From positions 25,360 through 89,359 of the forward strand of contig DASSOY010000029.1 of NCBI GenBank assembly GCA_035700025.1: DNA of 64,000 bases. The letters are read 5' to 3'. Positions 29,093-39,044 of the stretch are shown one piece after another. A model generated the notes under the pieces. That model had not been told where the DNA came from, ran no database searches, and saw nothing but the letters and a program-made list of their open reading frames with translations. The translations under genes were made by a program, and so were the position numbers. This stretch comes from Bacillales bacterium (GTDB taxonomy: Bacteria; Bacillota; Bacilli; Bacillales; DASSOY01). Numbering within the stretch: position 1 is the first letter of the stretch; each line of letters starts with the position of its first letter.

Positions 29093-30253
29093 ATGCCGAA
29101 GATCAAAAAAGATAAAATCCTGATTTTGACTGGTCAATATGGGGAAGGCCACCGACAAGCGGCCAATGCGATTACGGAAACGATCTGGGAGAGGAACATG
29201 CCGATTGATACGATCGTGATGGATCCATCCGCGTTCAGCCATCCGATTCTTGATTCTTTGAATCGATATTTTGTCGTCAAAGGCGTACAGAAATTTCCCG
29301 CCGTTTATCATTCGATTTACCAAAAAACACGCTACGACAACTATGCTTCGACCATGTTAAAACGAATTAACCGAATCGGGGCAGGGAAAATATGGGGCAT
29401 CATCAATGAAATCGATCCGTCAATGATTATCAGTACGTGTCCCATCACCGCTGGAATCGTTTCCAATCTAAAAAAAACCGATTGGCTGAACGTTCCGGCT
29501 TCTACCGTGATTACGGATTATTCCGTTCACAGTTATTGGGTCAATGAGCATACCGATGCTTATTTTGTCGGTTCGGAAAAAGTGAGGAACGGTTTGCTTC
29601 GCGCCGGCGTCGACAACAAAAAAATATTCGTCACGGGGATCCCGACCGATCCGAAATATTCCAAAGGGTACAATCGGGTACATCTGAAAGAAAAGCATGG
29701 ATTGAACGGAAACATGCCGACGGTTTTAATCGGCGGCGGCGGTTGCGGCATCATTGGCGATCCCGAGCGTCTCATGGAGCAGCTTAACGCCGTACCGTAT
29801 GAGCTGCAATTGATCATCGTTTGCGGCCACAACGAGCGATTATACCGACAATTGGAGCGGAGAAGAACTGATTCAAAACATCAAATCATCTTGACCGGAT
29901 ATGTCGATCACCTTGAGGAGTACATGGCGGTTGCCGATTTCATGTTAACGAAACCCGGCGGCTTAACCGTATCCGAAGCGATCGCCATGAACCTTCCTCT
30001 GTTGTTGTTTCAATCGCTGGGCGGCCAGGAATACGACAACGCGCAATATTTGGCTGAGACGAAAGCGGCGTTGGTGGCTTCCGATTTTAACGATTTGTAT
30101 CAGAAAATTAATCGCATGATTACCGACCGCACGCTTTTGGCGGAAATGAAAATTCATCAAAAAAAACTAAGACAAAACGACGCAGCGATGAAAATCGTCG
30201 AAAACGCGGTCGGCATCTTGGACCGGCCGGATTCTTTGCGTTTTGCCTTTTAA
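29093..30253 (+). CDS. UgtP/MGDG-synthase-family glycolipid glycosyltransferase
   Basis: A 386-residue GT28-fold protein of the monogalactosyl/glucosyl-diacylglycerol synthase group. N-terminal ILILTGQYGEGHRQAA corresponds to the MGDG-synthase nucleotide-fold start, TVITDYSVHSYWV is the acceptor-side motif, and the C-terminal donor site contains FMLTKPGGLTVSEA and GGQEYDNAQYL. B. subtilis UgtP builds mono- and diglucosyl-diacylglycerol at the membrane; this protein is clearly of that family though not certainly orthologous. Acceptor and sugar are inferred. GAGGTGG precedes the ATG. Its stop overlaps that of the convergent PAP2 gene by 4 bases. Lies in a block rich in lipid genes. Confidence 0.85.
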   Translation: MPKIKKDKILILTGQYGEGHRQAANAITETIWERNMPIDTIVMDPSAFSHPILDSLNRYFVVKGVQKFPAVYHSIYQKTRYDNYASTMLKRINRIGAGKIWGIINEIDPSMIISTCPITAGIVSNLKKTDWLNVPASTVITDYSVHSYWVNEHTDAYFVGSEKVRNGLLRAGVDNKKIFVTGIPTDPKYSKGYNRVHLKEKHGLNGNMPTVLIGGGGCGIIGDPERLMEQLNAVPYELQLIIVCGHNERLYRQLERRRTDSKHQIILTGYVDHLEEYMAVADFMLTKPGGLTVSEAIAMNLPLLLFQSLGGQEYDNAQYLAETKAALVASDFNDLYQKINRMITDRTLLAEMKIHQKKLRQNDAAMKIVENAVGILDRPDSLRFAF

Positions 30254-30921
30254 TGAAATCCGTCTCCCGATAGGAAGGCGGATTTCTTTTGCGCACGATC
30301 GCCGAAAGCTGTTGGAAACCGAAAGCTAATAAGCAACAGGCACAACCAAGCGGCTCCCGCCGTGTAACCGCCGATAACGTCGAGCGGATAATGGACGCCA
30401 AGATATACGCGGCTTAACCCGATCAAAAAGATCAACAGGCACACAGCCGTTGCTGTGCTCACCGTTCGCTCGGGTTTTTTCCGGTTGAAAAGACAAACCA
30501 TGATGAAGGTGAACCCGTAAAAGGCGACCGCATGCATCGCGTGGCCGCTTGGGAAACCGTAAAATCCCGCATAAACGAGATGCTCGACATCAGGGCGGGG
30601 TCGATGAAACAGCGCTTTTAACAAAATCGTCAATGCACGTCCTCCGATGATATTCGTCGCTAGCAAAGCCCCCATCCGCTGATGGTTTGAACGGATGAGA
30701 AAGATCAAGAACAACCCGGCCAATGGAAATATGACGTATGCGGAACCGAGATAAGTAATGAAAGTAAAGAGAGGGACCCAATCGTCCCCGAGAAAATTGT
30801 ACAACAAGCTCTCGTATTTCATGTTCCAGGCTTGCCACGCAGCGTCATCATAGTTTAAGGCAATGACTAGGAACGTTATTAAAAAAAACAAAAACCCCGC
30901 GCGGATCCATCGCTGAATCAA
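30250..30921 (-). CDS. PAP2-family membrane phosphatase
   Basis: A 223-residue, six-helix PAP2 phosphatase. All three active-site motifs are present: KALFHRPRP, PSGHAMHAV and SRVYLGVHYPLDV. Members dephosphorylate phosphatidic acid, phosphatidylglycerophosphate or undecaprenyl pyrophosphate on the outer membrane leaflet; which applies here cannot be read. TTG at 30921 is favoured because AAAGGAGG lies 9 bases upstream; the longer frame to 31002 has no ribosome site and a polar Asn-rich extension. A diacylglycerol product would feed the adjacent glycolipid synthases (inference). Confidence 0.88.
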   Translation of the reverse strand: MIQRWIRAGFLFFLITFLVIALNYDDAAWQAWNMKYESLLYNFLGDDWVPLFTFITYLGSAYVIFPLAGLFLIFLIRSNHQRMGALLATNIIGGRALTILLKALFHRPRPDVEHLVYAGFYGFPSGHAMHAVAFYGFTFIMVCLFNRKKPERTVSTATAVCLLIFLIGLSRVYLGVHYPLDVIGGYTAGAAWLCLLLISFRFPTAFGDRAQKKSAFLSGDGFH

Positions 30922-31009
30922 TGGGAGAAACCTCCTTTCAGTGAAAACATGCAATCGGTTACGTATATTGATGAGTGTACGAGTGTTATTGTTATTGTAC
31001 AATAGAAAA

Positions 31010-31039
31010 TTGAAAGAATGATTGAACGTTTTGCATAAA
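31010..31039 (+). promoter_or_regulatory. Candidate SigA promoter for mprF
   Basis: TTGAAA, an 18-base spacer and CATAAA lie 27 bases before the mprF start. The -10 is only a fair match. Confidence 0.35.
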
Positions 31040-31065
31040 GTGCACTTGCCTGGGAGGAAACACGA

Positions 31066-33690
31066 ATGAAGACGATCAGGCCGTTCTTCCGAACGATTTG
31101 GATTTATATGAATTTGTACAAGTTGCTTCTCCTTCGCATCCTCGTTCCGATTGCCGTCGTTTTATTACTCTTGCGCGAAGGGCACAGCCATTTTGCAAGC
31201 ATTGACATCGCCGAAGTGTACCGGGAATTGAAGCAATTGCGATTATCCGGCGTTATGGAATTGCTTTTTTTCGCTCTGTTTTCCGTAACCGTAATGAGCG
31301 GCTATGATCTCATCATTCGATCCCATTACCGTCTTGAAATTCCGACCGGCAAATTACTGAAATATTCTTGGATTGCCAACACGTTCAACAACTTTGTATC
31401 ATTTGCGGGAATCGCCGGCGCTGGCGTTCGTACGTTGCTTTACAAAAAACAACACGTGCCTGCGAAAAAGATGATCATCGCGAACTTATTGCTCGCACCG
31501 TCCGTCGTCACCGGACTTTCGATGCTGGCCTGGCTGGACTTGCTCAATGTCTTTCCTGTCCATCGGTTGATCAACAACGCCTGGATGCTTATGGCGCTCG
31601 TCGGAATGGCTTTGTATTTACCGTTTTATTTGCTCGTTCAACGCACATCGTTTTTTTCAAAATGGCTTAACAATAACCATTCGCGAACTTCTTGGCGAAC
31701 CCTTGGCGGGTTTCTGGCGGTGTCGTTCGTCGAGTGGCTGCTCGCAGGCACTGTTTTTTGGGTGACTTCGGTTGAACTCGGAACGTCGATTCCGCTGTTG
31801 ACGGCCATCGGTGTCTTTTCCGTGGCTGCCGTCGCCGGCATTATCAGCCTTGCTCCCGGCGGCATCGGTTCTTTTGATTTAACGTTGCTTCTCGGTCTGC
31901 ATCTCTCCGGTGTTGATCCGGCTCTTTCTGCAGCGGTCTTAGTTTTGTTTCGCTTGTTTTATTTCGTCGTTCCGTGGATGATCGGCATCGGTTTGTCGGC
32001 TCAGGAAATGGCGCCGTCTCGAGAAAAATTTGGAGCAGTCACGGCGACGATCTGGGAAAGCTCGCTCAATCGCTGGCAGCGATTTTGGAGTTGGCCGGGA
32101 CAGTATCGTCTTTTAAGCGATATCGGCGTGCTTATGCTTGCTTTGTTGGTATTTGGAAGCGGGTTCGTGCTTTTGTTGTCCGCAGCCACTCCGGGTCTGC
32201 TGTACCGCTTGAAATTTACGGAACAGCTCGTGACGCTGCCGGTAATGGCGTTGTCTTACCAAATGTCCGTGATCATCGGCATGATTTTGATCGTGCTTGC
32301 GAGAGGGATAAAGTTTCGCGTAAAGAGGGCTTACCGGGCTACGGTTGTTTTGCTCATTGCCGGAGCCGTATTCACGTTCGTGAAAGCGTTTGATTTTGAA
32401 GAAGCCCTATTTCTAATGATTGTGTTGCTGCTGCTATGGATTTCACGTGAGCGTTTTTATCGGGAAGCAGCGCCGGTCTCGTGGAAATCGTCGCTGACGA
32501 TGATTAGTTTCACACTCCTTTCGACGGTTTTTTATTTATGGATTGGCTTAAACAGCCAGCCGGACACCGAGAAGTCCCTTCCGCCTAACGTGATCGCGAG
32601 GTATTTCGTGCAGCCGAACGAATATTTCGTTTCGGGAGCCGTCGCCGCTTTAGCGGTGTTCGCTTTCATCGGAACATGGGTGATGTTTCGTCCGAAACGG
32701 GAGGTACAAAAACCGTTTTCAACCAAAGATGCCGAAGAGGTTCAACGGTTTTTTCGAACGCATAAAGGGAATGCGCTCTCGCATCTTCTATACTTGCGCG
32801 ACAAATCTTTGTTTTGGGCACAGGATGGAAACGTGCTAATCCCGTACGGATCGATTCGCGACAAACTTGTCGTGCTCGGCGACCCGCTCGGACCGAGGCC
32901 TTTGTTGAGAGCGGCGATCGAAGAATTTTACCGCTTTGCCGACCGTTATGCGATGATTCCGGTGTTCTACCAAGTGACACCGGAGCATTTGCCGATTTAC
33001 CATGATACCGGTTTTCGCTTTTTCAAATTGGGCGAAGAAGCTTTCGTCGATTTGCGAACCTTTACGATAAAAGGGAGAAAAAATGCCGATTTACGGAACG
33101 CGCGCAATCGATTTGAACGGGAAGGTTATCTGTTCGAAGTCGTTGAACCTCCGTTTTCAGAAACGTTCTTTGCCGAATTAAAGCGCGTTTCCGATGCCTG
33201 GCTCGGCGGTCGCCAAGAAAAGGGTTTTTCGCTTGGGGCGTTTGATCGATTTTACGTCGAACAAGGTCCGATCACGCTTATTCGCGATGCCTTGGATCGA
33301 ATTGTTGCGTTTACGACGATCATGCCCCATCACGGGGACCCAAACGTACTTTCCGTCGATCTAATGCGTCATTTGCCGGATGCCCCGAACGGAACGATGG
33401 ACGTCTTGTTCATTAAGCTTTTCGAATGGGCGCGCGAACGAGGTTGCGAAACATTTAATCTTGGAATGGCGCCTTTGGCGAATGTAGGAGGCGCATCCAA
33501 TGCGATGCGCGGAGAGAAAATGGCGCGATTCGTGTTTCAGTACGGCAGTCATTGGTACGGATTTGAAGGGTTGAGACGATTCAAGGAGAAATTCAATCCG
33601 CATTGGGAACCGAGATTTATGGCGTATCCGCCGTCGGTTTCCTTGCCGATCGTTCTCGTTGATTTGGTTCGATTGATTTCTAGAAGGTAG
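31066..33690 (+). CDS. mprF: Phosphatidylglycerol lysyltransferase MprF
   Basis: An 874-residue protein with the MprF layout: an N-terminal flippase of about 8 helices (residues 1-320, including SLAPGGIGSFDLTLLLGLHLSG), more helices to about 540, then a soluble C-terminal GNAT-like synthase domain (from about 550, VDLRTFTIKGRKNADLRNAR and the FNLGMAPLANVGG region). It uses aminoacyl-tRNA, classically Lys-tRNA, to make lysyl-phosphatidylglycerol and moves it outward, lowering surface charge and giving resistance to cationic peptides. Amino-acid specificity is not determined. GGGAGG precedes the ATG. Confidence 0.94.
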   Translation: MKTIRPFFRTIWIYMNLYKLLLLRILVPIAVVLLLLREGHSHFASIDIAEVYRELKQLRLSGVMELLFFALFSVTVMSGYDLIIRSHYRLEIPTGKLLKYSWIANTFNNFVSFAGIAGAGVRTLLYKKQHVPAKKMIIANLLLAPSVVTGLSMLAWLDLLNVFPVHRLINNAWMLMALVGMALYLPFYLLVQRTSFFSKWLNNNHSRTSWRTLGGFLAVSFVEWLLAGTVFWVTSVELGTSIPLLTAIGVFSVAAVAGIISLAPGGIGSFDLTLLLGLHLSGVDPALSAAVLVLFRLFYFVVPWMIGIGLSAQEMAPSREKFGAVTATIWESSLNRWQRFWSWPGQYRLLSDIGVLMLALLVFGSGFVLLLSAATPGLLYRLKFTEQLVTLPVMALSYQMSVIIGMILIVLARGIKFRVKRAYRATVVLLIAGAVFTFVKAFDFEEALFLMIVLLLLWISRERFYREAAPVSWKSSLTMISFTLLSTVFYLWIGLNSQPDTEKSLPPNVIARYFVQPNEYFVSGAVAALAVFAFIGTWVMFRPKREVQKPFSTKDAEEVQRFFRTHKGNALSHLLYLRDKSLFWAQDGNVLIPYGSIRDKLVVLGDPLGPRPLLRAAIEEFYRFADRYAMIPVFYQVTPEHLPIYHDTGFRFFKLGEEAFVDLRTFTIKGRKNADLRNARNRFEREGYLFEVVEPPFSETFFAELKRVSDAWLGGRQEKGFSLGAFDRFYVEQGPITLIRDALDRIVAFTTIMPHHGDPNVLSVDLMRHLPDAPNGTMDVLFIKLFEWARERGCETFNLGMAPLANVGGASNAMRGEKMARFVFQYGSHWYGFEGLRRFKEKFNPHWEPRFMAYPPSVSLPIVLVDLVRLISRR

Positions 33691-33764
33691 GCGTACCGAA
33701 GGCTATTGATGATCATTGCGAACATATGAGACCGATGCACCTGTTGCATGCCTTGTAAGGATTT

Positions 33765-35015
<1,251 letters not shown>

Positions 35016-35031
35016 AGAGAAGGGATCGGAA

Positions 35032-36189
35032 GTGAAAATCGCCATCGTCACGGAAACCTTTTTGCCGTCGACAGACGGGGTGGTTACGCGATTGTGCGCG
35101 TCAATCGACTGGTTGCTGGACGAAGGTCATAACGTCCTTGTTATCGCGCCGGATCTCGGTGTTACACATTATAAAGAAGCGAAAGTTGCCGGGATTCCGG
35201 CCCGCCCCTTTTTGCATTACCGAACAAAAAAATATGCGTTTCCCAGCACGAAAGTCGGGAGGCTTTTATACGATTTCAATCCAGATGTCGTACATGCCGT
35301 CAACCCGGCGTTGATTGGTGCGGCTGGCGTTTTTTACGCAAGACGGCAACAGCGGCCTTTGGTCGCTTCTTTCCATATTCACACTCCGAAATATGCGGAT
35401 TACTACGGATTATCTTTCATGAAACCGTTTTTGTGGTCATATTTTCGCTTGATCTACAATCGTTCCGACTTGTGCCTATGCACATCGAAATCGGTCATGG
35501 AAGAATTAATTGGAAAACGGTTTCGAAACGTAAGGCTGTGGAAGCATGGCGTTGATACGAACGAATTTTCCCCTGACCTGTATGACGAGGCGATGAGAAA
35601 TCGGTTAACGGGAGGAAATCCGAATAAAAAACTGTTCTTGTATGTCGGTCGTTTGACCGCGGAAAAGGAAGTCGAACGGTTACGAAAAATGCTGGACGAC
35701 CATCCCGACGTCTGTTTGGCGCTTGTCGGTGATGGTCCGCTGCGGAAAGAACTCGAGCGTTTATTTGCCGGTAGCGAAACTGTGTTCACCGGCTTTTTGC
35801 ACGGCGAGGATTTGGCGAAAGCTTACGCCTCTTCCGATGCGTTTGTGTTTCCTTCGACAACGGAAACGTTAGGATTAGTCGTTCTCGAAGCGATGGCTTC
35901 CGGGCTGCCTGTAATCGTTTCAAACAACGGACCGACAGGCGAACTTGTCCGCGACGGAGAAACGGGGGTCTTCTTTGATCCTCTGGAAACTGATGGCATT
36001 TCAAAAGCGGTGGATCGCTTGAAAGACGAACCGATGTTGAGACGGCTTGCTGTTGGAGCACGAGACTTCGGAAAGGCGCACGATTGGGCTGTTCCCTCGG
36101 AACAATTGTTCCAGTTTTACCGAAAAGTCATTCGAGCGGCGAATCGAGTCGGGACGCACCGTTCGGCCCCCGAAAGGGAAAAAAGTTGA
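35032..36189 (+). CDS. sqdX: GT4 glycosyltransferase, probable sulfoquinovosyl-diacylglycerol synthase (SqdX/SQD2-like)
   Basis: A 385-residue GT-B glycosyltransferase of family 4. N-terminal TETFLPSTDGVVTRL and SFHIHTPKYADYYG; the donor domain starts LFLYVGRLTAEKEVERL and holds the EX7E-type segment STTETLGLVVLEAMASGLPVI. Cyanobacterial SqdX and plant SQD2 share this pattern, and the gene abuts sqdB, so it probably transfers sulfoquinovose to diacylglycerol at the inner membrane face. Some GT4 relatives (diglucosyl or mannosyl lipid synthases) look similar, so assignment leans on context. GTG start at 35032, with GAAGGGATCGGAA upstream. Confidence 0.82.
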   Translation: MKIAIVTETFLPSTDGVVTRLCASIDWLLDEGHNVLVIAPDLGVTHYKEAKVAGIPARPFLHYRTKKYAFPSTKVGRLLYDFNPDVVHAVNPALIGAAGVFYARRQQRPLVASFHIHTPKYADYYGLSFMKPFLWSYFRLIYNRSDLCLCTSKSVMEELIGKRFRNVRLWKHGVDTNEFSPDLYDEAMRNRLTGGNPNKKLFLYVGRLTAEKEVERLRKMLDDHPDVCLALVGDGPLRKELERLFAGSETVFTGFLHGEDLAKAYASSDAFVFPSTTETLGLVVLEAMASGLPVIVSNNGPTGELVRDGETGVFFDPLETDGISKAVDRLKDEPMLRRLAVGARDFGKAHDWAVPSEQLFQFYRKVIRAANRVGTHRSAPEREKS

Positions 36190-36653
36190 AACGGATCGGC
36201 AGTCTTCGGTTGATCAAACCGGTAAACGTAAGAAAGCTGGTCATCCAATATGCTCAATTTAAAACGATCGGGATCGTCAACGGTTTCATCGACATCGGGA
36301 GTTTAAACGCATTTCTATTGCTGTGGCCGACGAAAGATGACCGCTTGTTGCTGTTGTACAGCTCGATTGCTTATGTGTTGGCGGTCGCAAACAGTTATAT
36401 TTGGAACTCGCGGATCACTTTTCGCGAGTCGGAGAAGACCGGCCGTCGGGAACGCGGGTTGTTCATCGTTCAGGCAGCCATTAGCTTTTTGATTCACAAC
36501 GCAATCTTCTGGCTTGCGCTCAACGGGCTCGCTCACGTGTTTGCGTCGCAGTGGCTCATCGACAACGGGGCAAAATATTTGGCAATGTTTTCTTCTTCGA
36601 CGGCGAGCTTTTTTTTTATGAAGGGATTCGTTTTTCGAAGAAATCGGACATGA
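36186..36653 (+). CDS. GtrA-like four-helix membrane protein
   Basis: A 155-residue GtrA-family protein with four transmembrane helices. Typical features are the N-terminal QYAQFKTIGIVNGFIDIGS, the helix AYVLAVANSYIWNSRITF (family motif N-x-x-W-N-R-x-x-TF) and a last helix FSSSTASFFFMKGFVFRR. The family is thought to move lipid-linked sugars or assist glycolipid glycosyltransferases. TTG at 36186 overlaps the sqdX stop (TTGA) with GAAAGGG upstream, so it is translationally coupled to sqdX; a role in sulfolipid or glycolipid handling follows from context only. A terminator ends this operon. Confidence 0.85.
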   Translation: MKRIGSLRLIKPVNVRKLVIQYAQFKTIGIVNGFIDIGSLNAFLLLWPTKDDRLLLLYSSIAYVLAVANSYIWNSRITFRESEKTGRRERGLFIVQAAISFLIHNAIFWLALNGLAHVFASQWLIDNGAKYLAMFSSSTASFFFMKGFVFRRNRT

Positions 36654-36664
36654 TCCACAACAAG

Positions 36665-36688
36665 GCGGGGTATCCCCGCTTTTTTTTT
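36665..36688 (+). terminator. Intrinsic terminator after gtrA-like gene
   Basis: A stem GCGGGG/CCCCGC with a 3-base loop is followed by nine T residues. It closes the sqd operon ahead of pst. Confidence 0.88.
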
Positions 36689-36792
36689 GTGCATTTTCGT
36701 GATGAAACGTACATGTACAAAAGAATCGAAACTAAAGTAAGCCAGTTGCGTGCAGTCGCCGGATTTTGATTGTCGACAAAAAAAGTGCAATC

Positions 36793-36831
36793 TTTACAAA
36801 AGCTTAACAATCCCTTTATACCGAATTAATG
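36793..36831 (+). promoter_or_regulatory. PhoP box of four 11-bp-spaced repeats upstream of pstS
   Basis: TTTACA (36793), TTAACA (36804), TTTATA (36815) and TTAATG (36826) recur at exactly 11-base intervals. B. subtilis PhoP binds TT(A/C)ACA repeats with this period. A TATTCT -10-like element follows at 36841 with no -35 consensus, as expected of an activator-dependent pst promoter. It lies about 114 bases before the pstS start. Confidence 0.8.
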
Positions 36832-36944
36832 AACGCCTTTTATTCTAGTAATTGAGCTGGGAGAAACGGCTCGGGAAAAAGGATGACAAAGGGTACCGTA
36901 CCGTTTGTTGTGCGAAATCGGAGAAACGACTTAGGGGGATGAAC

Positions 36945-37886
36945 ATGAAGAAACTCATGGTACTTATGGTGTTTGCTGCAATCATGATTTTTACGGCTGC
37001 ATGCGGAAACTCTAACGGAGCATCTGATTCAGAAGGAGCTGCTAACGGTTCGGGAGACGGCAGCCAAGCGTCCGAAAGCAACAATGTAGGCGGCGAGTTA
37101 AAGGGTAGAATCGTCGTCGGGGGATCCAGCGCCCTTCAACCTTTAGCCGCAGCGGCTGCAAAAGGTTTCATGGATAAACATCCTGGCGTGGAAATCCAAG
37201 TTCAGGGCGGCGGAAGCGGCACCGGCTTGAGTCAGGTCGCGAAAGGCAACTTTGACATTGGCGACTCCGATTATTTTGCGGAAGCGAAAGAAGGGATCGA
37301 TGCAGGTGCGCTTGTCGATCATAAAGTAGCGGTCGTCGGCATGACGGCAGCGGTCAATCCAGAAGCCGGCGTGAAAAATCTTTCGCAAGAAGATTTAATT
37401 AAAGTCTTCACTGGAAAAGTGACGAACTGGAAAGAAGTCGGCGGAAACGACGTGAAAATCACGCTTGTGAACCGTCCCGACGGGTCAGGCACTCGGGCGA
37501 CGTTCGTGAAATTCGCCTTGAAAGGCGCGACTCCCGCTGAAGGGATCATCCAGGATTCTTCCAATACCGTTAAGAAAATCATCCAGCAAACACCGGGTGC
37601 GATTGGTTACGAAGCCTTTTCTTACTTCGACGGAAGCGGGAAAATGGTGAAGCTGAGCATCGACGGTGTGGAAGCAACGGATGAAAATGTGAAGAACGGC
37701 AAATTTCCTATCTGGGCGTATGAACATATGTACACGAAAGGAGAGCCGGATCCGATCGAAAAAGCTTTCATCGAGTATATGCTGAGCGACGAGATTCAAA
37801 AAGGGCTCGTGCCGCAGCAAGGCTATATTTCCGCGACGCAAATGCAAGTCGAGCGCAATGCGGCAGGCGAAGTTACGAAAAAGTAA
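36945..37886 (+). CDS. pstS: Phosphate-binding lipoprotein PstS
   Basis: A 313-residue periplasm-type (extracytoplasmic) phosphate-binding lipoprotein of the high-affinity Pst ABC importer. A signal peptide MKKLMVLMVFAAIMIFTAAC ends in a lipobox Cys at residue 20, followed by a Ser/Gly-rich linker. The binding fold begins VVGGSSALQPLAAA and includes GGGSGTGLSQV and RPDGSGTRATFV, the phosphate-contacting loops. The ATG at 36945 is 6 bases from AGGGGG. First gene of pstSCAB-phoU, behind a PhoP box and followed by a stable hairpin. Confidence 0.95.
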   Translation: MKKLMVLMVFAAIMIFTAACGNSNGASDSEGAANGSGDGSQASESNNVGGELKGRIVVGGSSALQPLAAAAAKGFMDKHPGVEIQVQGGGSGTGLSQVAKGNFDIGDSDYFAEAKEGIDAGALVDHKVAVVGMTAAVNPEAGVKNLSQEDLIKVFTGKVTNWKEVGGNDVKITLVNRPDGSGTRATFVKFALKGATPAEGIIQDSSNTVKKIIQQTPGAIGYEAFSYFDGSGKMVKLSIDGVEATDENVKNGKFPIWAYEHMYTKGEPDPIEKAFIEYMLSDEIQKGLVPQQGYISATQMQVERNAAGEVTKK

Positions 37887-37933
37887 TCGTCGATCGCAAG
37901 AAATCGCTGATTCGATAAACCAAACAGGCGGAA

Positions 37934-37962
37934 GGGGTAAATTCCGGATTCGGATTTACCCC
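37934..37962 (+). other. Stable hairpin between pstS and pstC
   Basis: Arms GGGGTAAATTCCG and CGGATTTACCCC pair over 12 bp with one bulged T and a GATT loop. There is only a weak T-run (GTTTG) after it, so it may act as a partial terminator or a 3' stabiliser that keeps pstS mRNA above the rest of the operon, as reported for pst in other bacteria. Confidence 0.7.
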
Positions 37963-37996
37963 GTTTGTGCTGTCGTTACGAGAAAGGAGTCGGCAG

Positions 37997-38944
37997 ATGG
38001 CTATAAAGGAGACAAATGCGGGTCGAACGAGTTCGGCCAGTCAACGCATGGTAAAAAACGAAACGACGAAAGAAAGGTGGTTTGGCAAAAAAAGCGAATG
38101 GCGCGGAAAGCTCGTCATTTATTCGAGCGCGATATTTATTCTCGCCGCGACAGTGGCGATCACGTTGTTCCTTACGCTGAAAGGGTTGCAGTCGTTCTTG
38201 GTCAGCAAATTGGACGTCGTCTATTTCTTGACACACGTCAATTGGCACCCGGAACAAGATCATTACGGGGCGCTGGCCTTCATTTTCGGTTCTTTTGCTG
38301 TAACGATTTTATCAGCGGCCGTGGCTGCGCCGCTCGGTATCGGCAGCGCCATTTTTATGACGGAGATCGCCAAGAAATGGGGGCAAAAACTGCTGCAACC
38401 GGTGATCGAAATTCTTGTCGGAATCCCGTCGGTCGTTTACGGATTCATCGGATTGACCGTAATCGTTCCGTTCATCGGGAAGTATATCGGTGGACTTGGA
38501 TACGGCATTTTGGCAGGGGCAGTCGTCGTTGGCGTCATGATCTTGCCGACCGTTACAAGCATTGCCGCGGACGCCGTTAAATCGATTCCCGATGATATCA
38601 AAAATGCTTCGTATGCCCTTGGCGCGACGCGTTGGCAAACGATTTACAAGGTGATCATTCCCGCAGCCCTGCCTTCCCTTTTAACGGCTGTCGTTCTCGG
38701 AATGGCGAGAGCTTTCGGCGAAGCGTTGGCGGTGCAAATGGTTATCGGGAACGCCCGGGGATTTCCTGATTCGCTCGTTGATCCTGCGGCGACTTTAACG
38801 ACGATCATTACGTTGAGCATGGGCCATACGACATATGGAAGTACGTTGAATAACGCGCTTTGGTCGCTTGGTCTTATCTTGCTTGTTATGTCGTATGTGT
38901 TTATTCTTTTGATTCGTTTCTTGTCCAAGCGGAAAAATTCATGA
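37997..38944 (+). CDS. pstC: Phosphate ABC transporter permease PstC
   Basis: A 315-residue permease of the Pst importer with about six helices. The MetI-type core is visible: GSFAVTILSAAVAAPLGIG, EILVGIPSVVYGFIGL and the EAA loop ALGATRWQTIYKVIIPAALPS. An N-terminal polar extension of roughly 45 residues (rich in Lys, Thr and Ser) precedes the first helix. The ATG at 37997 is 7 bases after AGAAAGGAG; an in-frame upstream codon at 37967 lacks a ribosome site. Pairs with PstA. Confidence 0.95.
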   Translation: MAIKETNAGRTSSASQRMVKNETTKERWFGKKSEWRGKLVIYSSAIFILAATVAITLFLTLKGLQSFLVSKLDVVYFLTHVNWHPEQDHYGALAFIFGSFAVTILSAAVAAPLGIGSAIFMTEIAKKWGQKLLQPVIEILVGIPSVVYGFIGLTVIVPFIGKYIGGLGYGILAGAVVVGVMILPTVTSIAADAVKSIPDDIKNASYALGATRWQTIYKVIIPAALPSLLTAVVLGMARAFGEALAVQMVIGNARGFPDSLVDPAATLTTIITLSMGHTTYGSTLNNALWSLGLILLVMSYVFILLIRFLSKRKNS

Positions 38945-39044
38945 TGGGTGTATGAGAAAACGACGGGATCAAAACACACAGACGAACGGCACATTCGATC
39001 AAGAACCATATGTCACGTTTGTGAATAGCAAGGGGGAAACAATG

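Noticed and set aside
37858..38580. A 240-codon plus-strand frame overlapping pstC
   Set aside because: It lies out of frame with pstC, is Arg/Gly-rich and ends inside a well-supported permease gene.
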